From contig BFEA01000393.1 in assembly GCA_003427395.1 (NCBI GenBank), forward strand, positions 1,332,020 through 1,360,295: 28,276 nucleotides of DNA, in the 5' to 3' direction. The notes beneath the pieces are model-generated. The model made no database searches, was not told the DNA's origin, and saw only the letters and a program-made list of their open reading frames with translations. Both the position numbers and the translations under genes were made by a program. Shown here piece after piece: positions 1 through 10,093 of the stretch (its first letter is position 1; each line of letters starts with the position of its first letter). The DNA is from Chara braunii. Its lineage: Eukaryota; Streptophyta; Charophyceae; Charales; Characeae.

Positions 1-67
1 TGCTTTCCCCCTCTCCCTCTCTTTGGGAGCCACTCTCTCACTTCGAGGGCAAATCAAAGTTTTCGTA

Positions 68-1735
68 ATGCAAAGCCAGGGACGTCGACGCAATGCCGCG
101 TCTCACTCATCTGTGGCAATGCGGGGCTCACAGGCAACAAAATCATCCACGAGTGTGATTGATAATGAAGCACTCAAATTTCTCATCGAAAGGACAAAAG
201 TTGAAGGAGTTCAAGTGACTGAAAAGATTCCCAACCCGCAGGGTAAAGAAGAAGAGATTGTAATATGGAAATACCCAAAAGAGAAAGTGGCAGAACTGGA
301 CGAATTCCACAAAAAGCATGGCGTCATCTTCAATTTTGCAAGAAATGGTGCCGACCTCATGCTAGCAGAAAAACGAAAATGGGTGATTGCAGCGATAAAC
401 AAAGAAGAAAAACTGAAAAATCTCAAGGAAGCTTTCTCGTTGCAGAGCCTGGGCCGTAATACGCTATTGGTCGTGTTCAACCACGAGCACCATGCGCGTG
501 TTGCAGCGGAAATGAAGTCAAGGAACTGTAATGGCTCAGTTTGTACAATAACAGCATGGAAAAAGCAAACGAACAAACGACCGAACCCAACCTTCACAGT
601 TTCGTACAAACAAACGCTGATGAAAGAAAATTTCTGGGTGCAATTCGATAAAATTCAACCAGGGTTTCACGGATTGGTAGTGGACAGACTGGAAAAGCAA
701 TACCTAGGGAACAAAATCCTTAAGTGGATTCTACCAACACCGGATTTCGTTGCTCCCCACAGTGGATCCATGATGGAAATCTTGGAAGTGAAAACAGACA
801 ATCCTTCGGTGTTCCCACTAACATGGATACTCGCGATCGAGGAAAGGGAACTAGTGATTGAAATCTCCACAAAGACCTCGCCGATCTGCTTCAGATGCAG
901 AGGACGAGGCCACATGGGTACCGACCCGAACTGTCCCAAATTTCCCATGAACCAGAAAGAGAGGAAACTTATGCCCAATATGTTGGTTGAGGTTGAAGAA
1001 GCCCCGGGTACGTGGTTCATTGTGGATCCTACCTACGACGGGTGGGTCTTTGACGACAACCTTGAAGACCTGGATTGGATCTGGCACTACTCGGACAAGG
1101 AACCAACAACAAAGAAGTCGGATATCTTTCCCCCTGCCGACAGCAGATGGCAAAAGATGGCAACGGGGAAAGAAGCTGGCAACCCCACGAAGATCAATAG
1201 CATCCCATTGAACGATTCACGGGTTATAAGGGAGGAGAAAGCAAGGGAAAACTTGTTATGGGTCTTTGATTCAGTGAGAGAACAGGCAGAACAAGAGTAT
1301 TCCAAGGACCCAGAAAAGTTTCAGAAAAAAAGACAGGAAATATTTGAAAGCAGAAAGAATGACGAAAAAAGAAAGGTGGAAGAGCAAGAACGGACCATCC
1401 AACAGAGTGAGAGCAAAAGAACTCTGGACATTAGCCCCAAACAAGAAAGAGGGCAATCGGACTCCAAAAGGAGGAAAGCGATCAGGGTTGAAGGGACTCA
1501 AATTGAGGAGGAGGATGTGACATACCCGCACATCACCGCAGCCCAATTCATGGATAAGGATGCAAACTCAATTATGGAGGAAGAAGACACTGACGATAGC
1601 AAGAGCTCAAGTCGCTCGGCTACCATCAACGATCAGGCGCCCCTCCCAACAGGTCTCTTCAATGGCTACGTGGGTATATTGAAAAGTTCAAAAGGGAGAG
1701 GGATCACCTCTTCAACAATTGGACAACCTGCCTGA
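68..1735 (+). CDS. LINE-A ORF1, proximal part: RNA-binding ORF1p-like protein with zinc knuckle
   Basis: The frame is open to the window edge; the first ATG is at 68, and the open codons before it include only a TTG at 23. The product is basic and charged. A retroviral-type zinc knuckle (CFRCRGRGHMGTDPNC, a CX2C-X4-H-X6-C variant) lies near codon 275, preceded by a globular stretch rich in aromatics as in plant LINE ORF1 proteins of the DUF4283/zinc-knuckle type. A Lys/Glu/Arg-rich, probably coiled or disordered region follows (about 1250-1500). ORF1p of this type binds LINE RNA as a chaperone in the retrotransposition particle. The TGA at 1733 is probably a decay product, because ORF1-like coding continues downstream in other frames. 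I did not recognise a closer family. Confidence 0.7.
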   Translation: MQSQGRRRNAASHSSVAMRGSQATKSSTSVIDNEALKFLIERTKVEGVQVTEKIPNPQGKEEEIVIWKYPKEKVAELDEFHKKHGVIFNFARNGADLMLAEKRKWVIAAINKEEKLKNLKEAFSLQSLGRNTLLVVFNHEHHARVAAEMKSRNCNGSVCTITAWKKQTNKRPNPTFTVSYKQTLMKENFWVQFDKIQPGFHGLVVDRLEKQYLGNKILKWILPTPDFVAPHSGSMMEILEVKTDNPSVFPLTWILAIEERELVIEISTKTSPICFRCRGRGHMGTDPNCPKFPMNQKERKLMPNMLVEVEEAPGTWFIVDPTYDGWVFDDNLEDLDWIWHYSDKEPTTKKSDIFPPADSRWQKMATGKEAGNPTKINSIPLNDSRVIREEKARENLLWVFDSVREQAEQEYSKDPEKFQKKRQEIFESRKNDEKRKVEEQERTIQQSESKRTLDISPKQERGQSDSKRRKAIRVEGTQIEEEDVTYPHITAAQFMDKDANSIMEEEDTDDSKSSSRSATINDQAPLPTGLFNGYVGILKSSKGRGITSSTIGQPA

Positions 1736-2840
1736 AACACATACAGAGGAATAAGAAGCAAGGCACAGTAGCCGGTATCCAAAAATCAGCAAACAATTTT
1801 GAACTGCTTGAACAAGAGTTCTCAGAGTACGCTGCCTTCAGGTACGCGGAGAAAAAAGAACCAGAGAACAAGGGAAGTTGGGCACTAGGGAAACAATCAA
1901 GGATTCATAAGAACCGTTCCAAGACCTGCGCCCAAAGAAATGAAAAACCATCAAAGCACACAAAAAAGATGACCAGAAGTCTGGCCAGAATGAGAAAACA
2001 AGGAAGACAGAGCGCATTGAACTTGAAATGGATCTTGCTATCATTGAGGCGCAAACAGAAGAGTTGAAGAAACTCAATGCTGCGTATGAACCAGAATTAA
2101 CATCTCTGCGGCACATAGCTGATGGCAAAGCCCGACATGTGCTTCAACAAGCCAAATCCACCAGACTCACCATGATGGGTCTACGGCCCCTATTAGCTAC
2201 AAGATATGTTGAGGAGGCAGGTGAGTGGCAGGTGGCCACAAATGTTTCCCTTGCACTCACACACTTCGAGGAGGGACAAAACTTAATGGCAGTAATTCGT
2301 GAAAAAATTACTGCTACTTACCCACTGGGTGTTTTTGTAACAGAGGGGTCCGACGATTTCACCAGGCCACACGAGACGCAACTCGAAGATCTGCAAAGGA
2401 CCTCGTTTGATCCAGCTGAATCCAGACTGACTTCTTTCACTCCTCTGATTGCCAAGATGCCGGAGAACGCAAGACTCAACAGGGGTATGATGTGGAGGTC
2501 CTGGCGTACGGTATCTGCAATCCCGTACAGCGTGCTTTCAGGCTTGGGAATCCCGGCGGAGCTCTCGGTTGCTTCGCTGGCGGACATCCTCAGGGAGGAC
2601 ACAATGGACGGTGATGCAAACCTGGATTCTAGAGCTCTTGCCCTGGATTTGGACTGCTTCTATAGAGACGACTTCCAGGAGGATGACATGGAAGTCTGGG
2701 CCAGCGATGAGCGCACAGATCAGGACACCATGGGGTCCCCAGGGAGACAGGTTAGCAGGAGCATAGGGGAATATAAGATAGATGACCCTGCAAAGGTGTC
2801 CCCAGTGGCAAAAATCGACAAAGATAAGCCCCCTACCTAG
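1660..2840 (+). pseudogene. LINE-A ORF1, distal part, frameshifted
   Basis: Coding-like sequence continues past the first ORF1 stop in shifted frames. One frame starting at 1660 reads QWLRGYIEKFKREGDHLF and runs to about 1900. A third frame, open from about 1959, contains the ATG at 2028 and ends with the TAG at 2838. The frame changes near 1655 and near 1950 are best read as indels in an originally longer ORF1. The last frame encodes an acidic product with a leading helix-rich segment (IIEAQTEELKKLNAAYEPEL). No known domain is recognised in it. A separate small protein is possible but less likely, given the uninterrupted charged coding character and the position directly before ORF2. Confidence 0.5.
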
Positions 2841-2885
2841 GATTTCGGGGCCAGACACCCCAATGTTACCCAGTAGGGGGACTGG

Positions 2886-5800
2886 ATGGAGGACTTCAGG
2901 AACAAAACTAATCAGCAAGCCCCCAAGCCGAATTGGAGAGCACAAGGTATACCTGGTATAGTCATCCGAAGTTGGAATGTGAATGGCTTAGGCAACATCC
3001 TCAACAAGGAAGATAAATTCAATGATATAATTAAGGGTCTTAAGCAGGAAAATAACAAAATTACGGACCTCATAATGCTTCGAGAAACGCACATGACAAA
3101 CAATACAGAACATCAGAAACTACAAAAAGTATTTATAAGAAGATTAGGTGGGATCAAGGACACAGTCTGGGCATCAGACAGCGCAACAAGCAGTAAAGGT
3201 ACAACCATTCTAATACCGAAAAACTCTCAACTCTACAAGGGTGGCGCGATAATCAATAAGGATGATAATGAGGGAAGGTCTCATGGACTTGAGGTGGAAG
3301 GAGGAAAACTTCAGATTGATCAATATCTATGCTCCTAACGACAAGGCTGACAGATATTCATTCATCCACTCGCTAGGGCAGCTGATCCTGCCTCTACAAG
3401 CTTGCATAATAGGAGGAGACTGAAATGCCACGCTAGACCCCGTTAATGACCGTCTTTCAAGAACAGGCTCATCTCAGTCTTCCCAAGAAGTGGCGCCCAT
3501 CCAGGAACTAATTATGGACCATAGTCTGGTGGACCCATTCTGTACCCTACACCCGTCAACAAGAGGTTTCTCACCAGTGAAGAAAAACCACGCCCACCAT
3601 ATGGCCTTCTCTCGCATAGACTTCTTTCTGGTGTCTGATCACCTCATGGGAACAGTCAAGGAAGCTGACATTTGTCTGATCACCTCATGGGAACAGTCAA
3701 GGAAGCTGACATTTGTCTGATCACCTCATGGGAACAGTCAAGGAAGCTGACATTTTGCCATTGGCACCCTCCCCGGGTCTGGACCACAAACCAATTGAAC
3801 TGATCGTCAGCTTCGACCAATTCATTCAGAAAGGCCGGAGCTTCTACAAATTAAACAACTCCCTCCTACCGAGTCGCGAATTCATAGGGTGTATGGAGGA
3901 GAACTCGAAGAATCTAAAAGGAAGCTTCATCTTCGGGGGGGGATAGGTGGCAATGGTTCCAAAATAGCTACTTGACGCTAGCCAAAACAGCAGCTAAAAT
4001 ATCGAGGAAAATGGCGAACGACAGGAAAAAACGAAAGGTGATGCTCGAAACTGCCTTGAAAGTAGCGGAGAGTAATTTACTCACCAATCCGTCTTCTCAG
4101 ATGTATGCGGATGTACTACAAGGAACGAGAGAAAAACTTGGGACATGGCGCCTGAGGGTTCCAAATCAGAGCCATAATGACGGATCTTGAGCTCAACGAA
4201 CAGATGTCCAAATATTTTTTTGTTAGAATAAAGGCAAATAACTGCTCTAGCTCAATAGAGGGGCTTAAGGAATTAAGGGGCCAACATTTCACCCGTACAA
4301 ACAGCGAAGGGATGCTTGAGGTAGCAAAGGATTTCTATGAAGAGCTCTAAAGTTCTAAAACCCCTTCAGATACTCCTACAAATATTCATAGTGCTAGGGC
4401 CAAAATGCTACAATACCTGGACATAACAATATCGGATGATCAAGCCAAAAAATTGGATAAACTGCTATCCCTAGAAGGGTTGGAATTCGCCATTCGGAAT
4501 ATGAACAATAACAAGACTCCGGGCTTAGATGGTTTAACAAAGGAATTCTGGGAAAAATGTTGGCCTCTAATGGGCTTGGACCTCATGAACTTTTATAACG
4601 ACAGCTGGGAAAGAGAAGGGATGGGCGAAGTCCTCAGTACCAGTGTGGTCACACTACTCTATAAAAAAGGCGACCGCAAAGACATTAAGAACTACAAACC
4701 AATTTCTCTTCTCACACTCCCCTACAAAATTTTGGCAAAGGCATTGGCTTACCGCATATTGGCCCTAATAGACAAGTGTTTTCACATAGACCAGTCCGGA
4801 TTCATACCAGGAAGATACATCCTAGAGACCGTAATGACCCTCAACGAAGCCTCTAGGAAAGTTGTAGAGAAGAAAATTAGGACAATGATTCTCTTCTTCG
4901 ACTTCGAAAAGGCCTACGACCAGGTAAACTGGGACTTCCTAGATGCGAGTATGGAAAGGATGGGAGTAGGTCCCAACTTCAGGAAATGGGTACGTCTTTT
5001 GTATAGCAATGCCTCCGACTGTGTTCAGATTAACAAACTGCTCTCCAAAGGCTATCCAATCTCCAGATCAGTAAGACTATGCGACCCATTAGCTCCACCT
5101 ATCTTCCTCTTTGTAATAGAAGCCATAGCCTCCTTTCTCCGTAAGGACCCTTCTATCCAAAGGTTGTCGGAAATGAACGTGGGGTCTGCACACAACATAC
5201 ATTTTCCTACAGTAATCATGTTCGTGAATGACTTGATGGTCTTAATCAGAGCCTCCAACTCATCAATGGCTGCCCTGGTCAGGGCAATAGAAGCCTTCAG
5301 ACTAGCCTCATAAATGAAGATAAATTGGGGCAAGACGATAGGTTGGTGGCTTTCAGATGAACCGGTGCCACATCTCCAAAGCCCGGAGAGCCAGATGTCA
5401 TGGGAGAGGCCAGAGCTGCCAACGAGTTATCTAGGAATCCATGTAACGAGAGAAGGCCCAACACCCCAGATGGCACAAAACCTTCTAACCAGCCAAATTA
5501 ATAAAATGGGGAAATGGAGTCAAACGTTCACCTCAATAATGGGCAGAGCACTGACCATCAACACTTCCATATTCTCAATGATGTGGTACATTGCCTCGAT
5601 CTGGACTATACCAGATCAGACAATCAAAGACCTGAATAGGAAAGCCAGAGCCTACCTGTGGGCAGGTGACCCGAACAGAGAGAACTACATCCCTAAGATA
5701 GCCTGGCACTTTATCACAAGGAAACCATCCCAGGGAGGATTGGGTATCATAGATCCCAGACAAGAGACGAAAGCCCTCCAAATAAAGTGGGTAGTCAAGT

Positions 5801-7447
5801 TGCTGTCTAAACAGTCTTTGCCCTGGAACAAGCTTGCACAAGACAGTATTAGAAGTCTGGCCCCGATTGAATCCCCTCCAAACATGTCCGGACTGTTCTG
5901 GGTGATGAACAAAGACTGGATTCCTAAGGGTCAAAGAAGCCAGAGGAGACTAACCCCCACCCAGTCCTCTCACCCGTACTGGGCTGCTCTGCTACGGATC
6001 TGGAGAGAGAGCATGCCAGAAAAGCTAGGGAAACCAAGGTCCAAAGAAGAAGTGCTCAGACAGCCTCTCTTTGGTAATCCGTGGATTAGAGATGAAGGGG
6101 ACCACCCATGGACTTTGTCCAGCAGAGGCAACAGATGGCTATCCTGGATCAAACAGGGTGTTTGGCGAGTAGGTGACATATGGAATGAGGATAAGAAAAG
6201 CTGGCTGGACGAGGCGGACCTCAAGGCCTGCTTGAAAGGCTGCCATCACAGGGACGAAAACCTCCAAAAGATAATACAGAGCATCCCGTGTAGCTGGATA
6301 GATTTTCTAAAAGAAGAGTTCACATGGAAGCCAGGCGAGTGGGGAGTCCTGGCCCAAGAATCCTCCCCAGTCAGAGCATATCAATTCTCCCACCGACAGT
6401 CCACACCTGGTCCAAGGGATGTATTCATGACCTTCCCAATTTTGAACACTAAGCCAGATGAACAATACATTCAGAACATCAATCCTAAAAAAGCAGCGCT
6501 GAATGCGTTCACGTTGCAGAAAATAAGGATGCTAGGTCTCTGGCCTAAACTGATCTTCCAAATAAACACGACAATCCAAGACCTCGAGTTCGACCCATCA
6601 GAATGGGCATGGCGCCCAGAAAGAAATAGCACGGCCAAACCACCAATTCCAATATATGATTATACAGTTAACCTGGGTTATCGGATGTTGTTAAAAACAA
6701 AGGATCCAGACCCAACAATCAAGGGAAGATGGAGCAAGTTAATTGGATCAGAGGCAGACCAGATAGCAAAAATCCCATGGAAGAAGTACAAAACGATAAG
6801 ACCTATAAAAATCAGAAGCATGCAATGGCTCATAACCTATGTGGCTCTACCGGTTAACCGGTGCATATGTCAGACGAAGAAAGAACGACCCAACCAGCTC
6901 TGATGTCTGTATAGTCTGCTCTGATCAGAAACAGGAAGATGTGATACACTGCCTAATTAACTGTAAAGAAGCCACAGAGTATTGGGCAAGAGCATCAGCA
7001 CTTTGGGATATTCAATTCTCATCTCGTCTCCCAGAGCACCCCCTTCAACTGCTCCTATGGACTAACTTACCCTCTAACTTCGGCAAATCAGAGAAAATCT
7101 GGTTCGGGATGGTGCGCAAGATCACGCTTTGGGGCATTTGGAAGGAGAGGTGCAGCAGAACACTGGATGGCACGAAGAACCCACGGGAGAAAGTGTGGGC
7201 GGCAACCAAAGAGATGATTGAAGCGGAAATCCTTTGTCAATGGAGGAAGGTGAAACTCCGGGTGCAAAACAGTCCAGAGACAGAACAGGTGACAATTGCC
7301 AAATCCAGACGGGTCTGGTTGGTTGATGACAAAGTGGCGTGCCTAAATGGGCACGCTTTAAGATGGAAAGAGTGGCACAACTCTGTCAAGTCCGTAGGCC
7401 AGATGATTACTCAGGTACACGAAGATTCCTCTCCAATCTGGGCCTAG
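2886..7447 (+). pseudogene. LINE-A ORF2: endonuclease / reverse transcriptase / zinc-tail polyprotein, inactivated
   Basis: The endonuclease starts with IRSWNVNGLG and LRETHM, continues after a frameshift near 3305 with INIYAPND, then GGD*N (TGA at 3421 in place of the usual aromatic codon of GD[FW]N), SRIDFFLVSDH and LDHKPIEL. The reverse transcriptase shows KTPGLDGLTKEFW, STSVVTLLYKKGDR, QSGFIPGR, FFDFEKAYDQVNW (motif A), a degraded motif B (SVRLCDPLAPP) and motif C as FVND at 5221, where the family has FADD. Breaks: frameshift at about 3305, TGA 3421, 41-bp triplication 3632-3754, G-run indel near 3940, frameshift near 4165, TAA near 4348, TAA 5311, frameshift near 6860. The C-terminal zinc tail reads CIVC...HCLINC at about 6908-6963. 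It would have nicked target DNA and copied LINE RNA; this copy cannot. Confidence 0.88.
3632..3754 (+). repeat. Three perfect tandem copies of a 41-bp unit inside the LINE-A endonuclease
   Basis: Units begin at 3632, 3673 and 3714 (each starts TGTCTGATCACCTCATGGGA). Two extra copies add 82 bp, which is not a multiple of three, so the frame changes between the SRIDFFLVSDH motif and the LDHKPIEL motif. The identical copies indicate a recent duplication after the element had inserted. Confidence 0.95.
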
Positions 7448-8187
7448 ATGAACATCCGAGAGACACTTATGGCAGGCGACAGCAGAGTTTTCACAGGGAA
7501 TAGATGGAAAATAGATTAAGGCGGTCTAGGGTTTAGGAGCAGGCTAGGAGCAGGAACAAGATAAGCAGGGAGCAGAAGGATAGAGATTAAAAAAAGGGGT
7601 TTAGGGTTCAGAGATTCAAGGGATTTAGATAGGGTTTGGGGTTCAAGTGTGGCTTTTTAAAAAGCAGGAGTAGGAGAGCAACAGTGGTAGTCCTGAAGTA
7701 GAGCCTTTATAATTAGGAAAAGATACACAAGATTACCTAGGTTCTAGGGTTTATGAATTAGGAGTCTTGTTAAAACTATAGCTGAGGGTTTAGGGTTTAT
7801 GGTTCAGACAATCAAGGCAAATAGGGTTCAGACTGGTAGGGATCTCATGAGGCACATGGGCGGGGATCAGAGTTTAGACAGAATGGGCAGCCTTTGTAGC
7901 GTCCAGGCCCTTTCTTGCCATTTATGTTCTATCTGACAGGCCATTATAATGGACCTGAGAGGAAAGGGAGAAGCAGGGCAAGCTGACAGTCAATCCTCCA
8001 CGATGCTGGAGTAATCAATGCTGGTCAGGGTTCCTTCAGCCAGATGGAAGGAAGCGTATGTGGGTTCATGATGTAATATTCATTCTGACTTGCCGGTGGA
8101 ATAGGAACCGGACTGATGCTCCCCAGAATGGAAATGGAGCCAGGACCATAAGGACCTGTTTTTAAAAAAAAATAATAATAATAAATC
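7448..8187 (+). other. LINE-A 3'UTR with telobox-like motifs and A-rich tail
   Basis: No ORF is seen here. The first half has repeated matches to the plant telomere/telobox motif (TTTAGGG / AAACCCTAA family) at about 7525-7537, 7596-7610, 7631-7646, 7743-7755 and 7784-7807, in non-tandem arrangement. The last 100 bases hold the stem-loop module, followed by the A-rich tail (8164-8186, AAT-interrupted). Confidence 0.7.
8093..8158 (+). other. 3'-terminal stem-loop module of LINE-A
   Basis: Three consecutive foldable hairpins end six bases before the A-tail. Stem 1 is CCGGT (8093-8097) with ACCGG (8107-8111). Stem 2 is GCTCC (8118-8122) with GGAGC (8136-8140). Stem 3 is CAGG (8141-8144) with CCTG (8155-8158) and is weak. 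The stem-2 unit matches LINE-B and the solo copies in sequence (GATGCTCCCCA...ATGGAGCC), while stem 1 has a different sequence here. A role in reverse-transcriptase recognition is inferred by analogy with LINEs that need a 3' hairpin. Confidence 0.55.
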
Positions 8188-8338
8188 TTTTTCAGAGTCT
8201 TTTTTTGTCTTTTCCAGGTTTTGTCCGCTCTGCGATGTGTCGTTTGAACTTTGGGATGTCAGAACAGGCACCGTTGGGCCTCGCCACACCACTCTCGAAA
8301 TGTGAAAAAGACAAAAAATTGGAGGGCGCATCTGGTCA

Positions 8339-8422
8339 TGTTTTTTTTTTTGTTTTGTTTTTTTTTCGTTTTTTTTTTCGTTTTTTTTTTTTTGTTGTTT
8401 TTTTTTGTTTTTTTTGTTTTGG
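8339..8422 (+). repeat. T-rich low-complexity tract
   Basis: Long T runs are interrupted by single G or CG. The Lys-rich or Phe-rich ORFs crossing this tract on either strand are artefacts of composition. Confidence 0.9.
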
Positions 8423-8670
8423 GTGCTCACAGGAACCACCCCTACCTACCCCATCTTTCTGCTTCCTTAGCGTAACCTCTGCTTCCTCATCTACGGGGGC
8501 ACTTGTTTGGCCCTCTCGGGTATACCGGACATCGGTTGCAGACACCAGCGCTAAGCCATGACAAACCTCTCCCAGCCCTAGTTGAAGCGCTATCGAGCGA
8601 GCCTTGTCGCACGGGCACTTTGGTCGCCAAGCATGATCGTTCCGTGTTTTTTTTCCTAATGAGCACCAGC

Positions 8671-9204
8671 CCAGGTTTGGTCAGACAGCGAATATTCCTT
8701 AGAGCCTTTCCCTAGGCAGTGTCTAGTGGTTCTACCCTGACCAATGTCTTACCTGAGACAGCCCTTCTGACCCAACCTGGGCGCCATGTTCCTAGCATAG
8801 CCTATTGCCGTATATTAGGGGTTGTGTTATTGTTCATGCTGAGGGGGCAAGGTTATCGATTCCGTAACCCACACCACTTCGCCGCAGGGCCAATTCCTGC
8901 CAGTGAAGACCTCCGGCCCATCCCCCCTTGCACCCTCAGTTGGTTATTATTAGTCCTGAGTTTATGATCCCAGGCCAGTTCGGAACCGAATGTTTCCACG
9001 GAGCCACACTAGGCAATGTCTTACCTAAGTCAACTCTAGACCAGTCTAGCCGCCTATTGGGATGATGTTTACAGTTGGTATGAGTGCCACTCTGGGCCAG
9101 TCCGGAACCGAATGTTTCCTCGGAGCCACCATAGGCAGTGTCCCTCTAGACCAACCTGTGTGCCACTCCAGGCTAGCCCGGAACCGAATGTTTCCTCGGA
9201 GCTA
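8671..9204 (+). repeat. Four diverged copies of a ~50-bp unit inside the 8258-9271 element
   Basis: The best-conserved core is CGGAACCGAATGTTTCC followed by TCGGAGC and then AGGCAGTGTC. Copies lie at about 8671-8722 (most diverged), 8974-9020, 9096-9142 and 9171-9204. Shared linker text such as TGTCTTACCT and CTCTAGACCA suggests that a larger unit was duplicated and then eroded. Confidence 0.65.
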
Positions 9205-9271
9205 GCGGTAAGTTCATTCTAATGCTGCACATTTCGAGAGTGGTGTAACGACGCCCTTTGCCTGTTCAGAC

Positions 9272-10045
9272 TGGCTATGGGATGTCTGGGCCGAATTTCA
9301 GGCCTAGCAGACGTTTTTCAGGCCCAGCTGATTCTTGTATGTAGCTGAGTTGGACCAGGTTTGTCTCTTAGTGCCTGGCCCACCCTTGTCCTTTTCAGGA
9401 CATCCCTGCAGCATCAGCAGGGAAGCCTGCATGTGTCCGGTATGGACCCAGTCAGGCCATTTCAGGCCAGTGCACTAGGAGCAGGACTTCAGCCTGCATC
9501 ATAGACCATCGATCAGAGATCCCATCAGACGGCCATGACACAGGGCAAAGCCACTCCCAGTAGGCCCAGAAGTATACAGCTGGCACTGGGCTCAGTCCTA
9601 GGCACGTAGGGTTAAGGATATACGAACACCGCAACTTCCACAAGTTATTTATAGTGGCAGCATGCACTTAGCATAGCGCAGCGCCACTTCCAAAAAATAC
9701 GAGCTCTGCAGACCGTGCTATGTGCCGCGCATGCCGTGGAGACGACCCGATCTCAGCCAGAAAATCAGTTGCCTAACGCTGGGATTGACGAAACCGCGCT
9801 CTACTTTTCATGACAGTGTGCACTGCCCGCCACTAAAGGCCTAGTTGCACCGCTCGCCATCCGCCAACATTTTGAATGCATCCGTACTATTATGCTGCAC
9901 CAGCAGCTGTAGAGGGGTCCTTGATTAATGCCCTAACTGGGGCTCAGCACTCCCCCTTTTCAACGTCCTCTCCTGTTTGCTACGTGATTTTTCCGTATGC
10001 CCCAACCACGGATTTCCCCAGCCTGTCTCCACATGTGAATAATAA
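9272..10045. other. Unassigned intergenic or intronic sequence
   Basis: No coding exon, RNA gene or repeat family was recognised in this stretch. A 16-bp direct repeat (GGATTTCCCCAGCCTG) occurs at 10010-10025 and again at 10071-10086, just inside the LINE-C insertion. Confidence 0.5.
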
Positions 10046-10093
10046 CTTGCCCAGTCCTTGCCCAGGCCGGGGATTTCCCCAGCCTGGAGAAAA

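Larger units (their letters stand above)
1..8187 (+). mobile_element. LINE-A: near full-length plant-type (L1-like) non-LTR retrotransposon, decayed
   Basis: The order is ORF1 with a CCHC zinc knuckle, then ORF2 with endonuclease, reverse transcriptase and a CX2C/H/C zinc tail, then a 740-bp 3'UTR and an A-rich tail (8164-8186). This is the architecture of plant L1-type LINEs without an RNase H domain; I see no RNase H motif after the zinc tail. The element enters from the left window edge, so its 5' end and any target-site duplication cannot be seen. It carries several frameshifts, in-frame stops and a 41-bp triplication, so it is an old, non-autonomous copy. The 3' end carries the stem-loop module also found in LINE-B. 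Confidence 0.9.
8258..9271. mobile_element. Putative non-autonomous DNA transposon with about 45-bp imperfect terminal inverted repeats
   Basis: The left arm 8258-8304 (with core CACCACTCTCGAAATGTG) is the reverse complement of 9228-9271 (CACATTTCGAGAGTGGTG), and the match runs outward to GAACAGGCA / TGCCTGTTC with a small gap. The interior (1 kb) has no coding ORF that I recognise. It carries a T-rich tract and diverged internal repeats. No target-site duplication was evident, so the exact ends and the superfamily are unknown. Confidence 0.55.

Noticed and set aside
7525-7810. True interstitial telomere array.
   Set aside because: The TTTAGGG-like motifs are scattered and not in tandem.
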